A stretch of 64,000 bases of DNA, from contig CAIPFE010000046.1 in the NCBI GenBank assembly GCA_903864275.1, positions 124,001 through 188,000 on the forward strand, in the 5' to 3' direction. Shown piece after piece: positions 23,958 to 32,337 of the stretch. This DNA comes from an uncultured Mucilaginibacter sp. Lineage in GTDB: Bacteria; Bacteroidota; Bacteroidia; Sphingobacteriales; Sphingobacteriaceae. Each line of letters begins with the position of its first letter. The stretch's first letter is position 1. A program made the translations under genes and the position numbers. The notes beneath the pieces are model-generated. The model ran no database searches and was not told where the DNA came from. It worked only from the letters and a program-made list of their open reading frames with translations.

Positions 23958-25451
23958 ATGAAAAAAATATTTACAAAACTTTTTAGCGCAGCCTTACTGA
24001 CAGGTTTATCGGTAACGGGCTTTGTCGCTAATGCGCAGTCAACCTCAGTAGCAGGTGATACGCAAAATGGTGCACCAATTGTTACTACAGCAGCTGTTAA
24101 TACTAAAGCTGACGCAAAAATTGATGAAAAAACTAAAGCCAAAGAAAAAGCTGAAGCAAAGGCCGATGAAAAAATAGCAACAAAGGTTGCTGCCGACCCT
24201 GATACCACATGGAAACCTCAACGAAGGTTATGGGGTTACGCATTCGGTGATCTGTATTATGATGCCCATGCCGATGCAGCAAACAGGGGTCCCGAAACCA
24301 TGTACAATGGTGTGCCTACCTACAGGAATGCTTTCCAGTTCCGTCGTCTTTATTTAGGGTATGATTATGAGATCAGCAAGAAATTCAAGGCAGAGGTGTT
24401 ATTGGCATCTGAGCCCAATGCAAATACCGGTACAGTTGGCGCTACAAGTACCAGCACCAGTACTACCACAATAACCGGTGTTGACGGAGCTACCGGCACA
24501 ACCACTACGAAAACCACTACTACCACTACAGTACCAAGCGGCGATAACCTTGTTGACGGAAAAATGGCCTTCTGGATCAAAAACTTTAACATAAGGGTTA
24601 GGGACCTATGGGAAGGAACGGATTTTGTTATCGGTGAAATGAGCACCCCGGGTTTCGCATTAAATGAGCCTGGTACCAATGGTCCAAACAGTCTTGCTGA
24701 AGCAACCTGGGCTTACCGTTCAATTGAAAAAACTATTACCGATTTTCACAAAAACAATTCTTATGATGTGGGCGCCGCTTTACAAGGAACTTTTGACCCT
24801 AAGACCAAAAATTTTGGTTATGTGATCATGATGGGTAACAATAGTACTTCGAGTCTTTTATCAGCATCTAATGCCAATACCGGTTTCTACAAAATATTTT
24901 ACGGGGATTTATGGGCTAAACTTTTTGACCAAAAACTATTTGTAGATATCTATGCCGACTATGCAAAAACAGCTCCTGCCACTGCAGTTGTACCTGGCCA
25001 GGAACATAATATGTTTAAAATATTTGCGTCGTACAACTCAAAACCAATTACAATAGGTGTTGAAGCGTATACTCAAAACATAGCAAGCGGTGTTACCAAC
25101 ACTACCACTGCAACAGCGGAAGATGCAACAGTTACTGGCTTTTCGGTTTGGGTAAGGGGCGCCATTGCTAAGAGTTTAAATTATTTCGCGCGTTTTGATA
25201 CTTATAATCCAGATACCAACTTTAATACAGCCGACCCTTATTCAGTTAATACCAACTACGGCTCGTACAACCCTACCACTAAAGAGCAGTTTTATACTGC
25301 TGGTTTAGATTATAACCCAATAAAGAACGTACACTTTATGCCAAACTTTTGGTTAGTTAATTATTCCAATCAGGGGCCAACTGCGGCAACTATTGTGAAT
25401 GATCATACCTTAGTTTTCCGGTTCACTTTCTTCTACACTTTTGGTAAATAA
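23958..25451 (+). CDS. Phosphate-selective porin-like outer-membrane protein (OprO/OprP type)
   Basis: 497 residues from ATG 23958, which gives a proper signal peptide (MKKIFTKLFSAALLTGLSVTG). After it comes a Lys/Ala/Glu/Asp-rich stretch of about 35 residues (DEKTKAKEKAEAKADEK), then a beta-barrel beginning RRLWGYAFGDLYYD with FRRLYLGYDYEISKKFKAEV. A Ser/Thr-rich insertion (TSTSTSTTTITG and TTTTKTTTTTT) lies at about 155-190, likely a surface loop. The C-terminus ends with alternating aromatic residues (LVFRFTFFYTFGK), the barrel's last strand. Immediately upstream of pstS, so it is probably the outer-membrane entry for phosphate. Confidence 0.85.
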   Translation: MKKIFTKLFSAALLTGLSVTGFVANAQSTSVAGDTQNGAPIVTTAAVNTKADAKIDEKTKAKEKAEAKADEKIATKVAADPDTTWKPQRRLWGYAFGDLYYDAHADAANRGPETMYNGVPTYRNAFQFRRLYLGYDYEISKKFKAEVLLASEPNANTGTVGATSTSTSTTTITGVDGATGTTTTKTTTTTTVPSGDNLVDGKMAFWIKNFNIRVRDLWEGTDFVIGEMSTPGFALNEPGTNGPNSLAEATWAYRSIEKTITDFHKNNSYDVGAALQGTFDPKTKNFGYVIMMGNNSTSSLLSASNANTGFYKIFYGDLWAKLFDQKLFVDIYADYAKTAPATAVVPGQEHNMFKIFASYNSKPITIGVEAYTQNIASGVTNTTTATAEDATVTGFSVWVRGAIAKSLNYFARFDTYNPDTNFNTADPYSVNTNYGSYNPTTKEQFYTAGLDYNPIKNVHFMPNFWLVNYSNQGPTAATIVNDHTLVFRFTFFYTFGK

Positions 25452-25505
25452 TATTGACAACAATAAAATAAAAGGGACAAAAATTCAAATCAAAAAAAGC
25501 AAACC

Positions 25506-26555
25506 ATGAAAACAATTAAAAGTTTAAAGTTAGCAATTGCTGCAATAGCCGGCATTTGTATAACATTATCAGCATCGGCGCAGGACAACACGTTACTGGG
25601 CGCAGGCAGTACCTTTGTTTACCCCCTTTTTTCAAAGATATTTGCCGAGTATGGTAAAACCCACGATGTAAAAGTTAATTACCAGTCCATCGGATCGGGT
25701 GGCGGTATACTGCAATTAACCAACAAAACCGTTGATTTCGGTGGATCAGACGCTCCCCTGAATGCCGATCAGGCTAAAAAAATCGGTGTTCCGGTTTTAC
25801 ATATCCCAATGGCTTCGGGAGCTGTTGTAGTAACCTATAATATTCCAGGGGTTACAACAGCCTTAAACTTAACCGGCAAGGATATTGCCGATATTTATCT
25901 TGGTAAATTAACCAATTGGAACAGCCCTCAGATTGCAGGAACCAATAAGGGCGTTAAATTACCCGATTTGCCTATTGTTGTTGTTCACCGTTCGGAAGGC
26001 AGTGGTACCTCCTATATTTTTACTGACTTTTTAACAAAGGTTAACCCCGATTGGGCTTCTAAAGTTGGTAAGGCCTCGGCAGTTAACTGGCCTGCCGGTT
26101 TAGGTGGTAAAGGTAGCGAAGGTGTTGCTGGTTTGGTTAAGCAAACACCTGGTGCTATTGGATATGTTGAATTAATTTACGCATTGCAAAATAAAATGCT
26201 TTATGCCCATATCCAGAATAAGTCGGGCAAATTTATCACTCCATCGCTTGCAAGCACAACTTTGGCAAGTAATGTTGAGTTACCTGCCAACGCTGAAGTA
26301 TCGCTGACCAATACAGATAACCCTGCCGGATACCCGATAAGCAGCTTTACCTGGGCGTTAATTTACAAAGAGCAGAAATACAACGACCGTTCGGCTGCGA
26401 AGGCCAAAATGGTATTGGAACTTTTGTGGTACAACATTCATGAAGGCCAGAAAAATTGCGAGCCATTAAATTATGCACCACTTTCAAAATCAGCGGTAAA
26501 AGTAGCTGAGAAAATTTTAAAATCAGCTACCTACGACGGTAAGCCGATATTGTAA
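25506..26555 (+). CDS. pstS: Phosphate ABC transporter substrate-binding protein PstS
   Basis: 349 residues with a signal peptide ending ...ITLSASAQ. Periplasmic phosphate-binding protein: NTLLGAGSTFVYPLFSKIF binds phosphate with its GSTF loop, YQSIGSGGGILQL and DFGGSDAPL are the second set of contacts, and HRSEGSGTSYIFTDFL the third. Full length for the family. It is the first pst gene, 54 bases after the porin. A strong hairpin at 26612-26649 separates it from pstC, which probably lets pstS be expressed above the membrane components. Confidence 0.97.
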   Translation: MKTIKSLKLAIAAIAGICITLSASAQDNTLLGAGSTFVYPLFSKIFAEYGKTHDVKVNYQSIGSGGGILQLTNKTVDFGGSDAPLNADQAKKIGVPVLHIPMASGAVVVTYNIPGVTTALNLTGKDIADIYLGKLTNWNSPQIAGTNKGVKLPDLPIVVVHRSEGSGTSYIFTDFLTKVNPDWASKVGKASAVNWPAGLGGKGSEGVAGLVKQTPGAIGYVELIYALQNKMLYAHIQNKSGKFITPSLASTTLASNVELPANAEVSLTNTDNPAGYPISSFTWALIYKEQKYNDRSAAKAKMVLELLWYNIHEGQKNCEPLNYAPLSKSAVKVAEKILKSATYDGKPIL

Positions 26556-26611
26556 ATTGATAAATGATTGAATTGTTGATTTTTCAATAGATTCCTTTAA
26601 TTTCGATAAAA

Positions 26612-26649
26612 ACAATTACCAGTTCCCTGTAAAAGGGGCTGGTAATTGT
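26612..26649 (+). promoter_or_regulatory. Intercistronic hairpin between pstS and pstC
   Basis: ACAATTACCAG (26612-26622) pairs without mismatch with CTGGTAATTGT (26639-26649), and inner CCC/GGGG can extend the stem. No T run follows. It is likely an mRNA-stabilising or partial-termination structure that raises pstS over pstC. It covers the GTG at 26648, which argues against that codon as pstC start. Confidence 0.65.
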
Positions 26650-26668
26650 GTTCTATAAACAAACTCAA

Positions 26669-27691
26669 ATGTCTATGAGTCCATCCGATACATCGAATAA
26701 AAAAAAGCCGAAAAAGGATACCGTGGCTAATGCTACAGTCGACGGGACTATTGCAGGTAAAGAGCAAATGACGCTCATGAAAAATAAGAGATTAGATCTC
26801 TCGTACGTCCAAATGAAATGGGAGACTGTTTTTAGGCGTATTTTGATTGTTATGAGTGTTATAATGCTGATAGTGGTAGCAGGTATCCTGGCAACGCTCA
26901 TCGTTCAATCATGGCCATCAATTAAGTCCCTCGGGATAGGGTATTTGTGGGGCAAAGTATGGGACCCGGTTAACAACGTATACGGGGCTTTTCCTTTTTT
27001 AATAGGCACTCTGCTTACCTCATTTACGGCGCTGATTATTTCAGTTCCCTTTTCGTATGCAATTTCAATTTATTTAGGGGAATATAATACGAAAGGCTGG
27101 CTATCAAATCTTTTAAAAAATACTATTGAGCTTATCGCAGCTGTGCCGTCTATTATTTATGGGTTTTGGGCGCTTTTTGTGCTGGTGCCTATTGTAAGGT
27201 CATTTGAAATGAAAATTGGCGTAGCGCCTTACGGCGTAGGTGTTTGTTCTGCCTCGCTTGTGTTGGCCGTTATGATCATTCCGTATGCGGCATCGCTGGG
27301 GACATCGTTGATCCGTATGGTGCCATCACCGTTAAAAGAAGGGGCTTATGCCCTGGGGGCAACCCGTTTCGAAGTTATCCGCAGCGTAATTTTACCATAC
27401 ACGCGTTCGGGTTTATTTGCAGGGATACTTTTGTCACTTGGCCGTGCCCTTGGCGAAACGATGGCTGTAACCGTTCTTATAGGCAATACAAGCGCGATTG
27501 CCAATTCTTTTAAAGAGGTTTTTTTTGGACCCGGAAATACAATGGCCAGCGTTATTGCCAACGAGTTTGCCGAAGCCGATCATCCGGTATATTTATCGGC
27601 CCTGATTGAGCTTGGTTTAGTTTTATTCTTTGTTACGGTCATTATTAACCTTATCGGGAAGAGAATAATTACAAGATACACTCATCATTAA
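26669..27691 (+). CDS. pstC: Phosphate ABC transporter permease PstC
   Basis: 340 residues from ATG 26669 (MSMSPSDTSNKKKP); ATG 26675 is also possible. The N-terminal tail of ~60 charged cytoplasmic residues is longer than in E. coli. It is followed by six transmembrane helices. The permease signature EAA loop is in EGAYALGATRFEVIRSVILPYTRSGLFAGILLSLGRALGETMAV. PIYGFWALFVLVPIVR is a typical PstC segment. It forms the membrane channel with PstA. Confidence 0.96.
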   Translation: MSMSPSDTSNKKKPKKDTVANATVDGTIAGKEQMTLMKNKRLDLSYVQMKWETVFRRILIVMSVIMLIVVAGILATLIVQSWPSIKSLGIGYLWGKVWDPVNNVYGAFPFLIGTLLTSFTALIISVPFSYAISIYLGEYNTKGWLSNLLKNTIELIAAVPSIIYGFWALFVLVPIVRSFEMKIGVAPYGVGVCSASLVLAVMIIPYAASLGTSLIRMVPSPLKEGAYALGATRFEVIRSVILPYTRSGLFAGILLSLGRALGETMAVTVLIGNTSAIANSFKEVFFGPGNTMASVIANEFAEADHPVYLSALIELGLVLFFVTVIINLIGKRIITRYTHH

Positions 27692-27695
27692 TTAT

Positions 27696-28538
27696 ATGGA
27701 TGCAAGAATAGGAATAAGAAATACCAAGAGTATGCTATTTAAAGGGCTGATCGTTTTCCTGGCCTTTGTTATAACGCTGCCCTTGATTATTGTATTGCTT
27801 TACATCATAAAGCAAGGTGTTATGCAGGTTAACTGGCATTTTTTAACGCATGTACCTGCGCCTGAAGGCGAAAAGGGCGGCGGTATAGCCAATGCCTTGG
27901 TTGGCAGCGTAATAATTGTCGGCCAGTCGTCGGTATTGGCTATTCCAATAGGCATACTGGCGGGCATTTACCTTAGCGAAAACCCCGGGACAAAACTGGC
28001 TTATTACACTGGTTTATGTGTAGATGTTTTACAGGGCGTACCATCTATTGTGGTGGGTATTGTGGTTTATTTTTGGCTGGTAAAACCATTGGGTTTCTCT
28101 GCTGCCTCTGGTAGTATCGCCCTGACTATCATGATGCTGCCTATTGTGATACGCGCAACTGAACACACCCTGCTCCTTTTGCCCCCTTCGCTCAAAGAAG
28201 CGGCGCTGTCATTAGGAGTGCCTTATCACAGGGTGATTTTAAAAGTTATAGTGCCCTGCGGTTTTGCAGGCATATTATCAGGCATAATCTTATCAATAGC
28301 ACGTATTATCGGCGAAACCGCACCGTTGTTGTTTACGGCGTTGGGTAATAATTATTTATCATTCGCCGTTACCAAGCCGATGGAGAGTTTGCCCCATATT
28401 ATATTTACTTATGCCACAAGCCCCTATGACGACCAGCACGACCTGGCCTGGGGGGCCTCATTCATCTTATTAATGTTTGTATTATTTTTAAACATAGTTA
28501 CAAAATTGATCACACGAAAATGGAATATTCAGTTGTAA
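27696..28538 (+). CDS. pstA: Phosphate ABC transporter permease PstA
   Basis: 280 residues with six transmembrane helices. The EAA loop reads PPSLKEAALSLGVPYHRVILKVIVPCGFAGILSGIILSIARIIGETAPLL, the PstA form. The start ATG 27696 is 4 bases after the pstC stop. The end overlaps the pstB start by 19 bases, so translation of the ATPase is coupled. Function: channel half for phosphate import. Confidence 0.96.
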   Translation: MDARIGIRNTKSMLFKGLIVFLAFVITLPLIIVLLYIIKQGVMQVNWHFLTHVPAPEGEKGGGIANALVGSVIIVGQSSVLAIPIGILAGIYLSENPGTKLAYYTGLCVDVLQGVPSIVVGIVVYFWLVKPLGFSAASGSIALTIMMLPIVIRATEHTLLLLPPSLKEAALSLGVPYHRVILKVIVPCGFAGILSGIILSIARIIGETAPLLFTALGNNYLSFAVTKPMESLPHIIFTYATSPYDDQHDLAWGASFILLMFVLFLNIVTKLITRKWNIQL

Positions 28539-29278
28539 GCGCCACAAATTTCAATGCCTGGTTTGGCGACAACCACGTAGTAAAAGACGTAACAATCAAA
28601 ATAGAAAAAAACCAGGTTATAGCGGTTATGGGCCCTTCAGGCTGCGGTAAAACAACCTTTTTGCGATGCATAAACCGTATGCACGAACTTATTCCCGGCG
28701 CCACGGCTAAAGGCTCGTTGAAGTTATATGACGATGATGTGTATACCATGAACCCGATATACGTGAGGTATAAAATTGGCATGGTATTCCAAAGGCCAAA
28801 CCCTTTTCCAAACCTCAGCATTTACGATAATGTAGTGGCCGGCTACAAACTTAACGGGCTTAGAATGCACAAAGCCGATATGGACCACATAGTTGAAAAA
28901 TCGTTAACATCAGCGGCGTTATGGAAAGAGGTTAAGGATTCATTGCACAAAAAAGGGACATTCCTTTCAGGCGGGCAGCAGCAGCGTTTGTGTATTGCAC
29001 GGGCCATTGCCATGGAGCCCGAAGTGATTTTGTTTGATGAACCAACATCGGCCCTCGACCCTATATCTACCTCGAGTGTTGAACAATTGTTTCATGAACT
29101 GAAAGTTAATTATACCCTGATCATTGTAACACACAACATGCAGCAAGCGGCTCGTGTTAGCGATAAAACAGCGTTCTTTTATGTGGGGGAGCTGGTTGAG
29201 TTTGATGAAACCAAAACTATGTTTACCGCACCAAAAGATATACGCACACAAAACTATATAACAGGAAGGTTTAGTTAA
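28520..29278 (+). CDS. pstB: Phosphate ABC transporter ATPase PstB
   Basis: 252 residues. Walker A GPSGCGKTTFLRCINRMHE, the Q-loop VFQRPNPFPNLSIYDNVVAGY, ABC signature LSGGQQQRLCIARAIA, Walker B VILFDEPTSALDP and the H-loop IVTHNMQQAARVSDKTAFFY are all present, with the PstB-specific FQRPNPFP. It energises phosphate import. Followed by a 100-base repeat element and then phoU. Confidence 0.97.
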   Translation: MEYSVVSATNFNAWFGDNHVVKDVTIKIEKNQVIAVMGPSGCGKTTFLRCINRMHELIPGATAKGSLKLYDDDVYTMNPIYVRYKIGMVFQRPNPFPNLSIYDNVVAGYKLNGLRMHKADMDHIVEKSLTSAALWKEVKDSLHKKGTFLSGGQQQRLCIARAIAMEPEVILFDEPTSALDPISTSSVEQLFHELKVNYTLIIVTHNMQQAARVSDKTAFFYVGELVEFDETKTMFTAPKDIRTQNYITGRFS

Positions 29279-29378
29279 GCCCCCCGGCCCCCTAAAGGGG
29301 GAGGAAGCGGAGGTTAATAATGATACTAAATTAACATACATAAACTTAAAAATTCCCCCTTTAGGGGGTTAGGGGGCT
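29279..29378. repeat. CCCCCTAAAGGGGG inverted repeat inside the pst operon
   Basis: CCCCCTAAAGGGGGA (29288-29302) and its exact complement (29354-29368) form a 15-base stem, each arm being itself nearly palindromic. Outer AGCCCCC and GGGGGCT extend it. It lies between pstB and phoU and may separate their expression. Confidence 0.7.
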
Positions 29379-29381
29379 AAA

Positions 29382-30068
29382 ATGACAACACCATTAGAAA
29401 ACGAAATTAACGCGCTTAAGAAAGAGCTGATCAGTATGTGGATATTGGTTCAATCGCAATTGAACAAAGCTCGGGAAGCGATGGTCCAATTTGATAAGGA
29501 CCTTGCCCGTGAAATTTTGATAAAAGAGAAACGGGTAAACTCTTTTGAACTAAAAATTGACAGGGACTGCGAGAATATTTTTGCATTGCACTGCCCGGTG
29601 GCGGTCGACCTCCGATTTTTGCTTGCCGCGCTTAAAATAAATACCAATCTTGAGCGCATTGGCGACATTGCTTCGGGTATTGCATTCTATGTTGTGCAAT
29701 CATCGGTAAATTTTAATGTTGAATCATTGGAAAGTACATCGCTTTTGCGTATGTATGATGAGGCAGTTAATATATTTATTGATACCCGTACTGCCTTTGA
29801 ACAAGAAGATACCGTGCTGGCCCGCAGTATCTTTAAACGCGACGACGTGTTGGATACAATTAACCTAAACGCTCCCATCGCGATCGCCGAACTAATAAAG
29901 GCCGACCCGGACAGTATGCCCGAGGCGCTTTATATACTATCTATCATCCGCAAACTGGAGCGTGTGGGCGATCAGTCGAAGAACATTGCAGAAGAGATCA
30001 TATTTTATGTCGAAGCCAAAATATTGAAACACCTGGAAAGCAGCAAACGTAGACTTGAAGGGGAGTAA
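29382..30068 (+). CDS. phoU: Phosphate signalling protein PhoU
   Basis: 228 residues, two three-helix bundles. The family metal-binding acid-rich motifs are seen in KINTNLERIGDIASGIAFY and SIIRKLERVGDQSKNIAEEIIFY. PhoU restrains the Pst transporter and the PhoR kinase when phosphate is plentiful. No phoB/phoR genes are in the window, so the cognate two-component pair is elsewhere. The start ATG 29382 follows the repeat directly. Confidence 0.96.
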   Translation: MTTPLENEINALKKELISMWILVQSQLNKAREAMVQFDKDLAREILIKEKRVNSFELKIDRDCENIFALHCPVAVDLRFLLAALKINTNLERIGDIASGIAFYVVQSSVNFNVESLESTSLLRMYDEAVNIFIDTRTAFEQEDTVLARSIFKRDDVLDTINLNAPIAIAELIKADPDSMPEALYILSIIRKLERVGDQSKNIAEEIIFYVEAKILKHLESSKRRLEGE

Positions 30069-30280
30069 TGGGATTTCGGATTTACGATTTCGGATTTATT
30101 TTTGATTCCGGGGATCATAAAGAGAATTAATTAGGTTTAATTGATTGATACATGAGGAAACAGGGCGGGTAGAAATATCCGCCTTTGTTTTTACATTTAT
30201 TTAGTGAGAAATTGTGGGTATAAAGTCGACGCAGTTTGTTTTGTTTCATTGTAGCATCGCTTGGTTATATAACGTAATAG
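30069..30280. repeat. Gap with GGATTTCGGATTT words
   Basis: 212 bases without a gene. The first 30 bases after the phoU stop repeat GGATTTCGGATTTACGATTTCGG as direct words; the rest is AT-rich with no clear signal. Confidence 0.5.
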
Positions 30281-30307
30281 ATGATGAAGCGGGATAAAAA
30301 CGATGTT

Positions 30308-30733
30308 ATGAAAGCAAAATACTCATTATCAGTTATCGCAGGTTTACTGCTTTGTTTTTATGGCTGTAAAAAGAATTTGGACGGCGTAAACCCGGCCTCG
30401 ATTGTTGGACATTGGAGCATAGTAACAGATTCAACATTTGCCGGTGCGGGCCTCTCGAACCATCCTGTGGATTATATAGGGCGGGCCGGGGATTACTTTG
30501 ACATCAATGCAAACGGTAATATTTATACAAAAGAGGGAGTCGTTTTAGATACCTTAAGCTATAGCAATGTTTCAGATACTACAATTATTATTTCACCCTT
30601 TGGTATTACACTAAACGGCGTACCGGAAACAAGTCATATTATAGCTTTTACAGCCCATAGCCTGGTTATAGATGCCCCTAAAATACTTACCCCCGGCGGT
30701 GTTTTTGGGCGAAAGATAAGTTTAAGCAGGTAA
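30308..30733 (+). CDS. Small hypothetical lipoprotein
   Basis: 141 residues from ATG 30308 (MKAKYSLSVIAGLLLCFYGCKK); an ATG at 30281 would add nine charged residues. The lipoprotein signal ends CFYGC. The mature part has the look of the lipocalin-like or META-like domains in Bacteroidota lipoproteins: VGHWSIVTDSTFAG at its start and FDINANGNIYTKEGV. No residue pattern gives a function. It stands alone between phoU and the arsenic operon. Confidence 0.72.
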   Translation: MKAKYSLSVIAGLLLCFYGCKKNLDGVNPASIVGHWSIVTDSTFAGAGLSNHPVDYIGRAGDYFDINANGNIYTKEGVVLDTLSYSNVSDTTIIISPFGITLNGVPETSHIIAFTAHSLVIDAPKILTPGGVFGRKISLSR

Positions 30734-30763
30734 ATGCTGTTACCGGCGGGTTGATGTTTAACT

Positions 30764-31177
30764 TTATAAATATTGGTCTACAAATTCTTTTGAATAAACT
30801 TTTATCATATCCCTGACATTTCTGAACTCATTTAAAACCTGTTCGATATTACCTGTAGCTTTTGCCGGGTCGGGGAAATTTTGATGAAAGCGTTCAGCCG
30901 TCGTCGGGAAATAAGGGCAATTCTCTTTGGCGTTATCACATACTGTTATTACATAGTCAAAAGGAACATCAATATACTCATCCACATTATTTGAAGTATG
31001 GTGGCTGATGTCAATACCATCTTCGGCCATTACCTGGATGGCTTTAGGGTTAACGCCATGTGTTTCTATACCAGCGCTGTACACATTTGCTTTATTGCCG
31101 GCGAAGTATCTTAGATAACCCTCGGCAATCTGGCTTCGGCAACTGTTGCCGGTACAAAGGACCAGAACATTTTTCAT
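30764..31177 (-). CDS. arsC: Thioredoxin-coupled arsenate reductase ArsC
   Basis: 137 residues of the low-molecular-weight phosphatase-type ArsC (pI258 family). The P-loop LCTGNSCRSQIAEG holds nucleophile Cys8 (CX5R). The redox pair Cys80 and Cys87 is in VITVCDNAKENCPYFP. It reduces arsenate to arsenite using thioredoxin. It is the last gene of the arsenic operon and overlaps the aquaporin stop by 4 bases (ATGA). All catalytic cysteines are present, so it should be active. Confidence 0.95.
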   Translation of the reverse strand: MKNVLVLCTGNSCRSQIAEGYLRYFAGNKANVYSAGIETHGVNPKAIQVMAEDGIDISHHTSNNVDEYIDVPFDYVITVCDNAKENCPYFPTTAERFHQNFPDPAKATGNIEQVLNEFRNVRDMIKVYSKEFVDQYL

Positions 31178-31845
31178 ATGGTTTTAGTTTTAATAGTTAG
31201 ATAATTGCAGACAGGAACCGCCAGGGCGGCTCCGGCAATTGGCGCTACAATGTATACCCAAAGATGTTGAAGATGGCCGGACGCTATTGCAGGGGCAATT
31301 GATCGTGCCGGATTCATGGACGCCCCGGATATCGGCCCTGCGAACATCGCCTCGAGGCCTATTATCGCGCCAATGGCAAGCCCTGCAAACATGCCTTGTT
31401 CTTTGCTACCCTGGGCAACGCTGATGATAACCAGCATTAAAAAGAAGGTTAATATTAATTCGAGGACAAAAGATTGTGTATCTGAACCTGCAGGTATAGT
31501 CGCTCCTAAGAATTGACTGGAAACAAACAGGAATTTTAAAGTGAAACTTGCCAGTATCGCGCCTGTTAATTGGCTAATAACATAGCCAGGAAGCCGGACT
31601 GCAGGGAAACGGCCTGAAATGGCAAAGGCTATACTCACTGCCGGATTAAAATGAGCTCCTGATATGTTGCCTAAACTATAGATCATGCTCATGATAATAA
31701 GGCCAAAAGTTATTGCAATCCCAACATGGGTAACAGCGCCTCCCGATTGCTGATCGATAATGATGGAACCGGTCCCGCAAAAAACAAGGGCAAAAGTGCC
31801 GATCATCTCTGCAACATAATTTCTGAAATGCGACTTCGATCCCAT
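31174..31845 (-). CDS. Aquaporin/MIP channel of the arsenic operon
   Basis: 223 residues, six transmembrane helices with two pore loops: GAHFNPAVSIAFAISGR and ASMNPARSIAPA (both NPA boxes intact). MIP family channels can pass arsenite; AqpS in Sinorhizobium meliloti does this in partnership with ArsC, letting arsenite leave down its gradient. The operon has no ArsB or ACR3 pump, so this channel is the apparent exit route. It is 3 bases from the arsN1 stop and overlaps arsC, so it is tightly co-expressed. Confidence 0.93.
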   Translation of the reverse strand: MGSKSHFRNYVAEMIGTFALVFCGTGSIIIDQQSGGAVTHVGIAITFGLIIMSMIYSLGNISGAHFNPAVSIAFAISGRFPAVRLPGYVISQLTGAILASFTLKFLFVSSQFLGATIPAGSDTQSFVLELILTFFLMLVIISVAQGSKEQGMFAGLAIGAIIGLEAMFAGPISGASMNPARSIAPAIASGHLQHLWVYIVAPIAGAALAVPVCNYLTIKTKTI

Positions 31846-31848
31846 AAA

Positions 31849-32337
31849 TTATATCCCAACTTTAACGCTTCGCCGCTCTAAAAGCAGCGTATCCCGCCAA
31901 ACGCCGTTCAATTGGCCTATGCGTTCACGACTGCCGACGATCCTGAACCCGTTTTCCTCGTGAATTTTTATGCTTGCTAAATTTTCCGTGAATACCCTTG
32001 ATTCAAGCGTCCATAAATCGTTCTCTTCACTCAATTTCACCAGTTCGCTTAACAGTTTTTTACCTATGCCTTTGCCGCGAAAACCATCGGCTATGTAAAC
32101 ACTCACCTCGGCTACACCGGCAAATACACAATGATCTGATATCGCTGTTAAAGCAGCCCATCCTAAAACCCTGCCATTTTCTATTGCAGCCAGTCGACAA
32201 TTTTTTACGTGGGTTTTATCCCATGCATCCCAGTCGGGAATATTGTGTGAGAAATTGGCATTGCCGGTTGCAACCCCGCTCACATAAATAGCCTTAACTT
32301 CCGGCCAGTATTTCTCGGTTAGTTTTTCAATATTCAT
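31849..32337 (-). CDS. ArsN1-type GNAT acetyltransferase (phosphinothricin/arsinothricin family)
   Basis: 162 residues of the phosphinothricin acetyltransferase (PAT) family. The acetyl-CoA loop is in EVSVYIADGFRGKGIGKKLLSELV; the C-terminal KIHEENGFRIVGSRERIGQLNGVWRDTLLLERR matches PAT/ArsN. ArsN1 members in arsenic operons acetylate arsinothricin, an organoarsenical antibiotic. The context here supports that role; other herbicide-like substrates are possible. The gene overlaps the upstream GATase by 4 bases. Confidence 0.85.
   Translation of the reverse strand: MNIEKLTEKYWPEVKAIYVSGVATGNANFSHNIPDWDAWDKTHVKNCRLAAIENGRVLGWAALTAISDHCVFAGVAEVSVYIADGFRGKGIGKKLLSELVKLSEENDLWTLESRVFTENLASIKIHEENGFRIVGSRERIGQLNGVWRDTLLLERRSVKVGI

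Noticed and set aside
26648..26650. GTG as pstC start
   Set aside because: It lies in the right arm of the intercistronic hairpin, and ATG codons at 26669 and 26675 give a normal PstC N-terminus.
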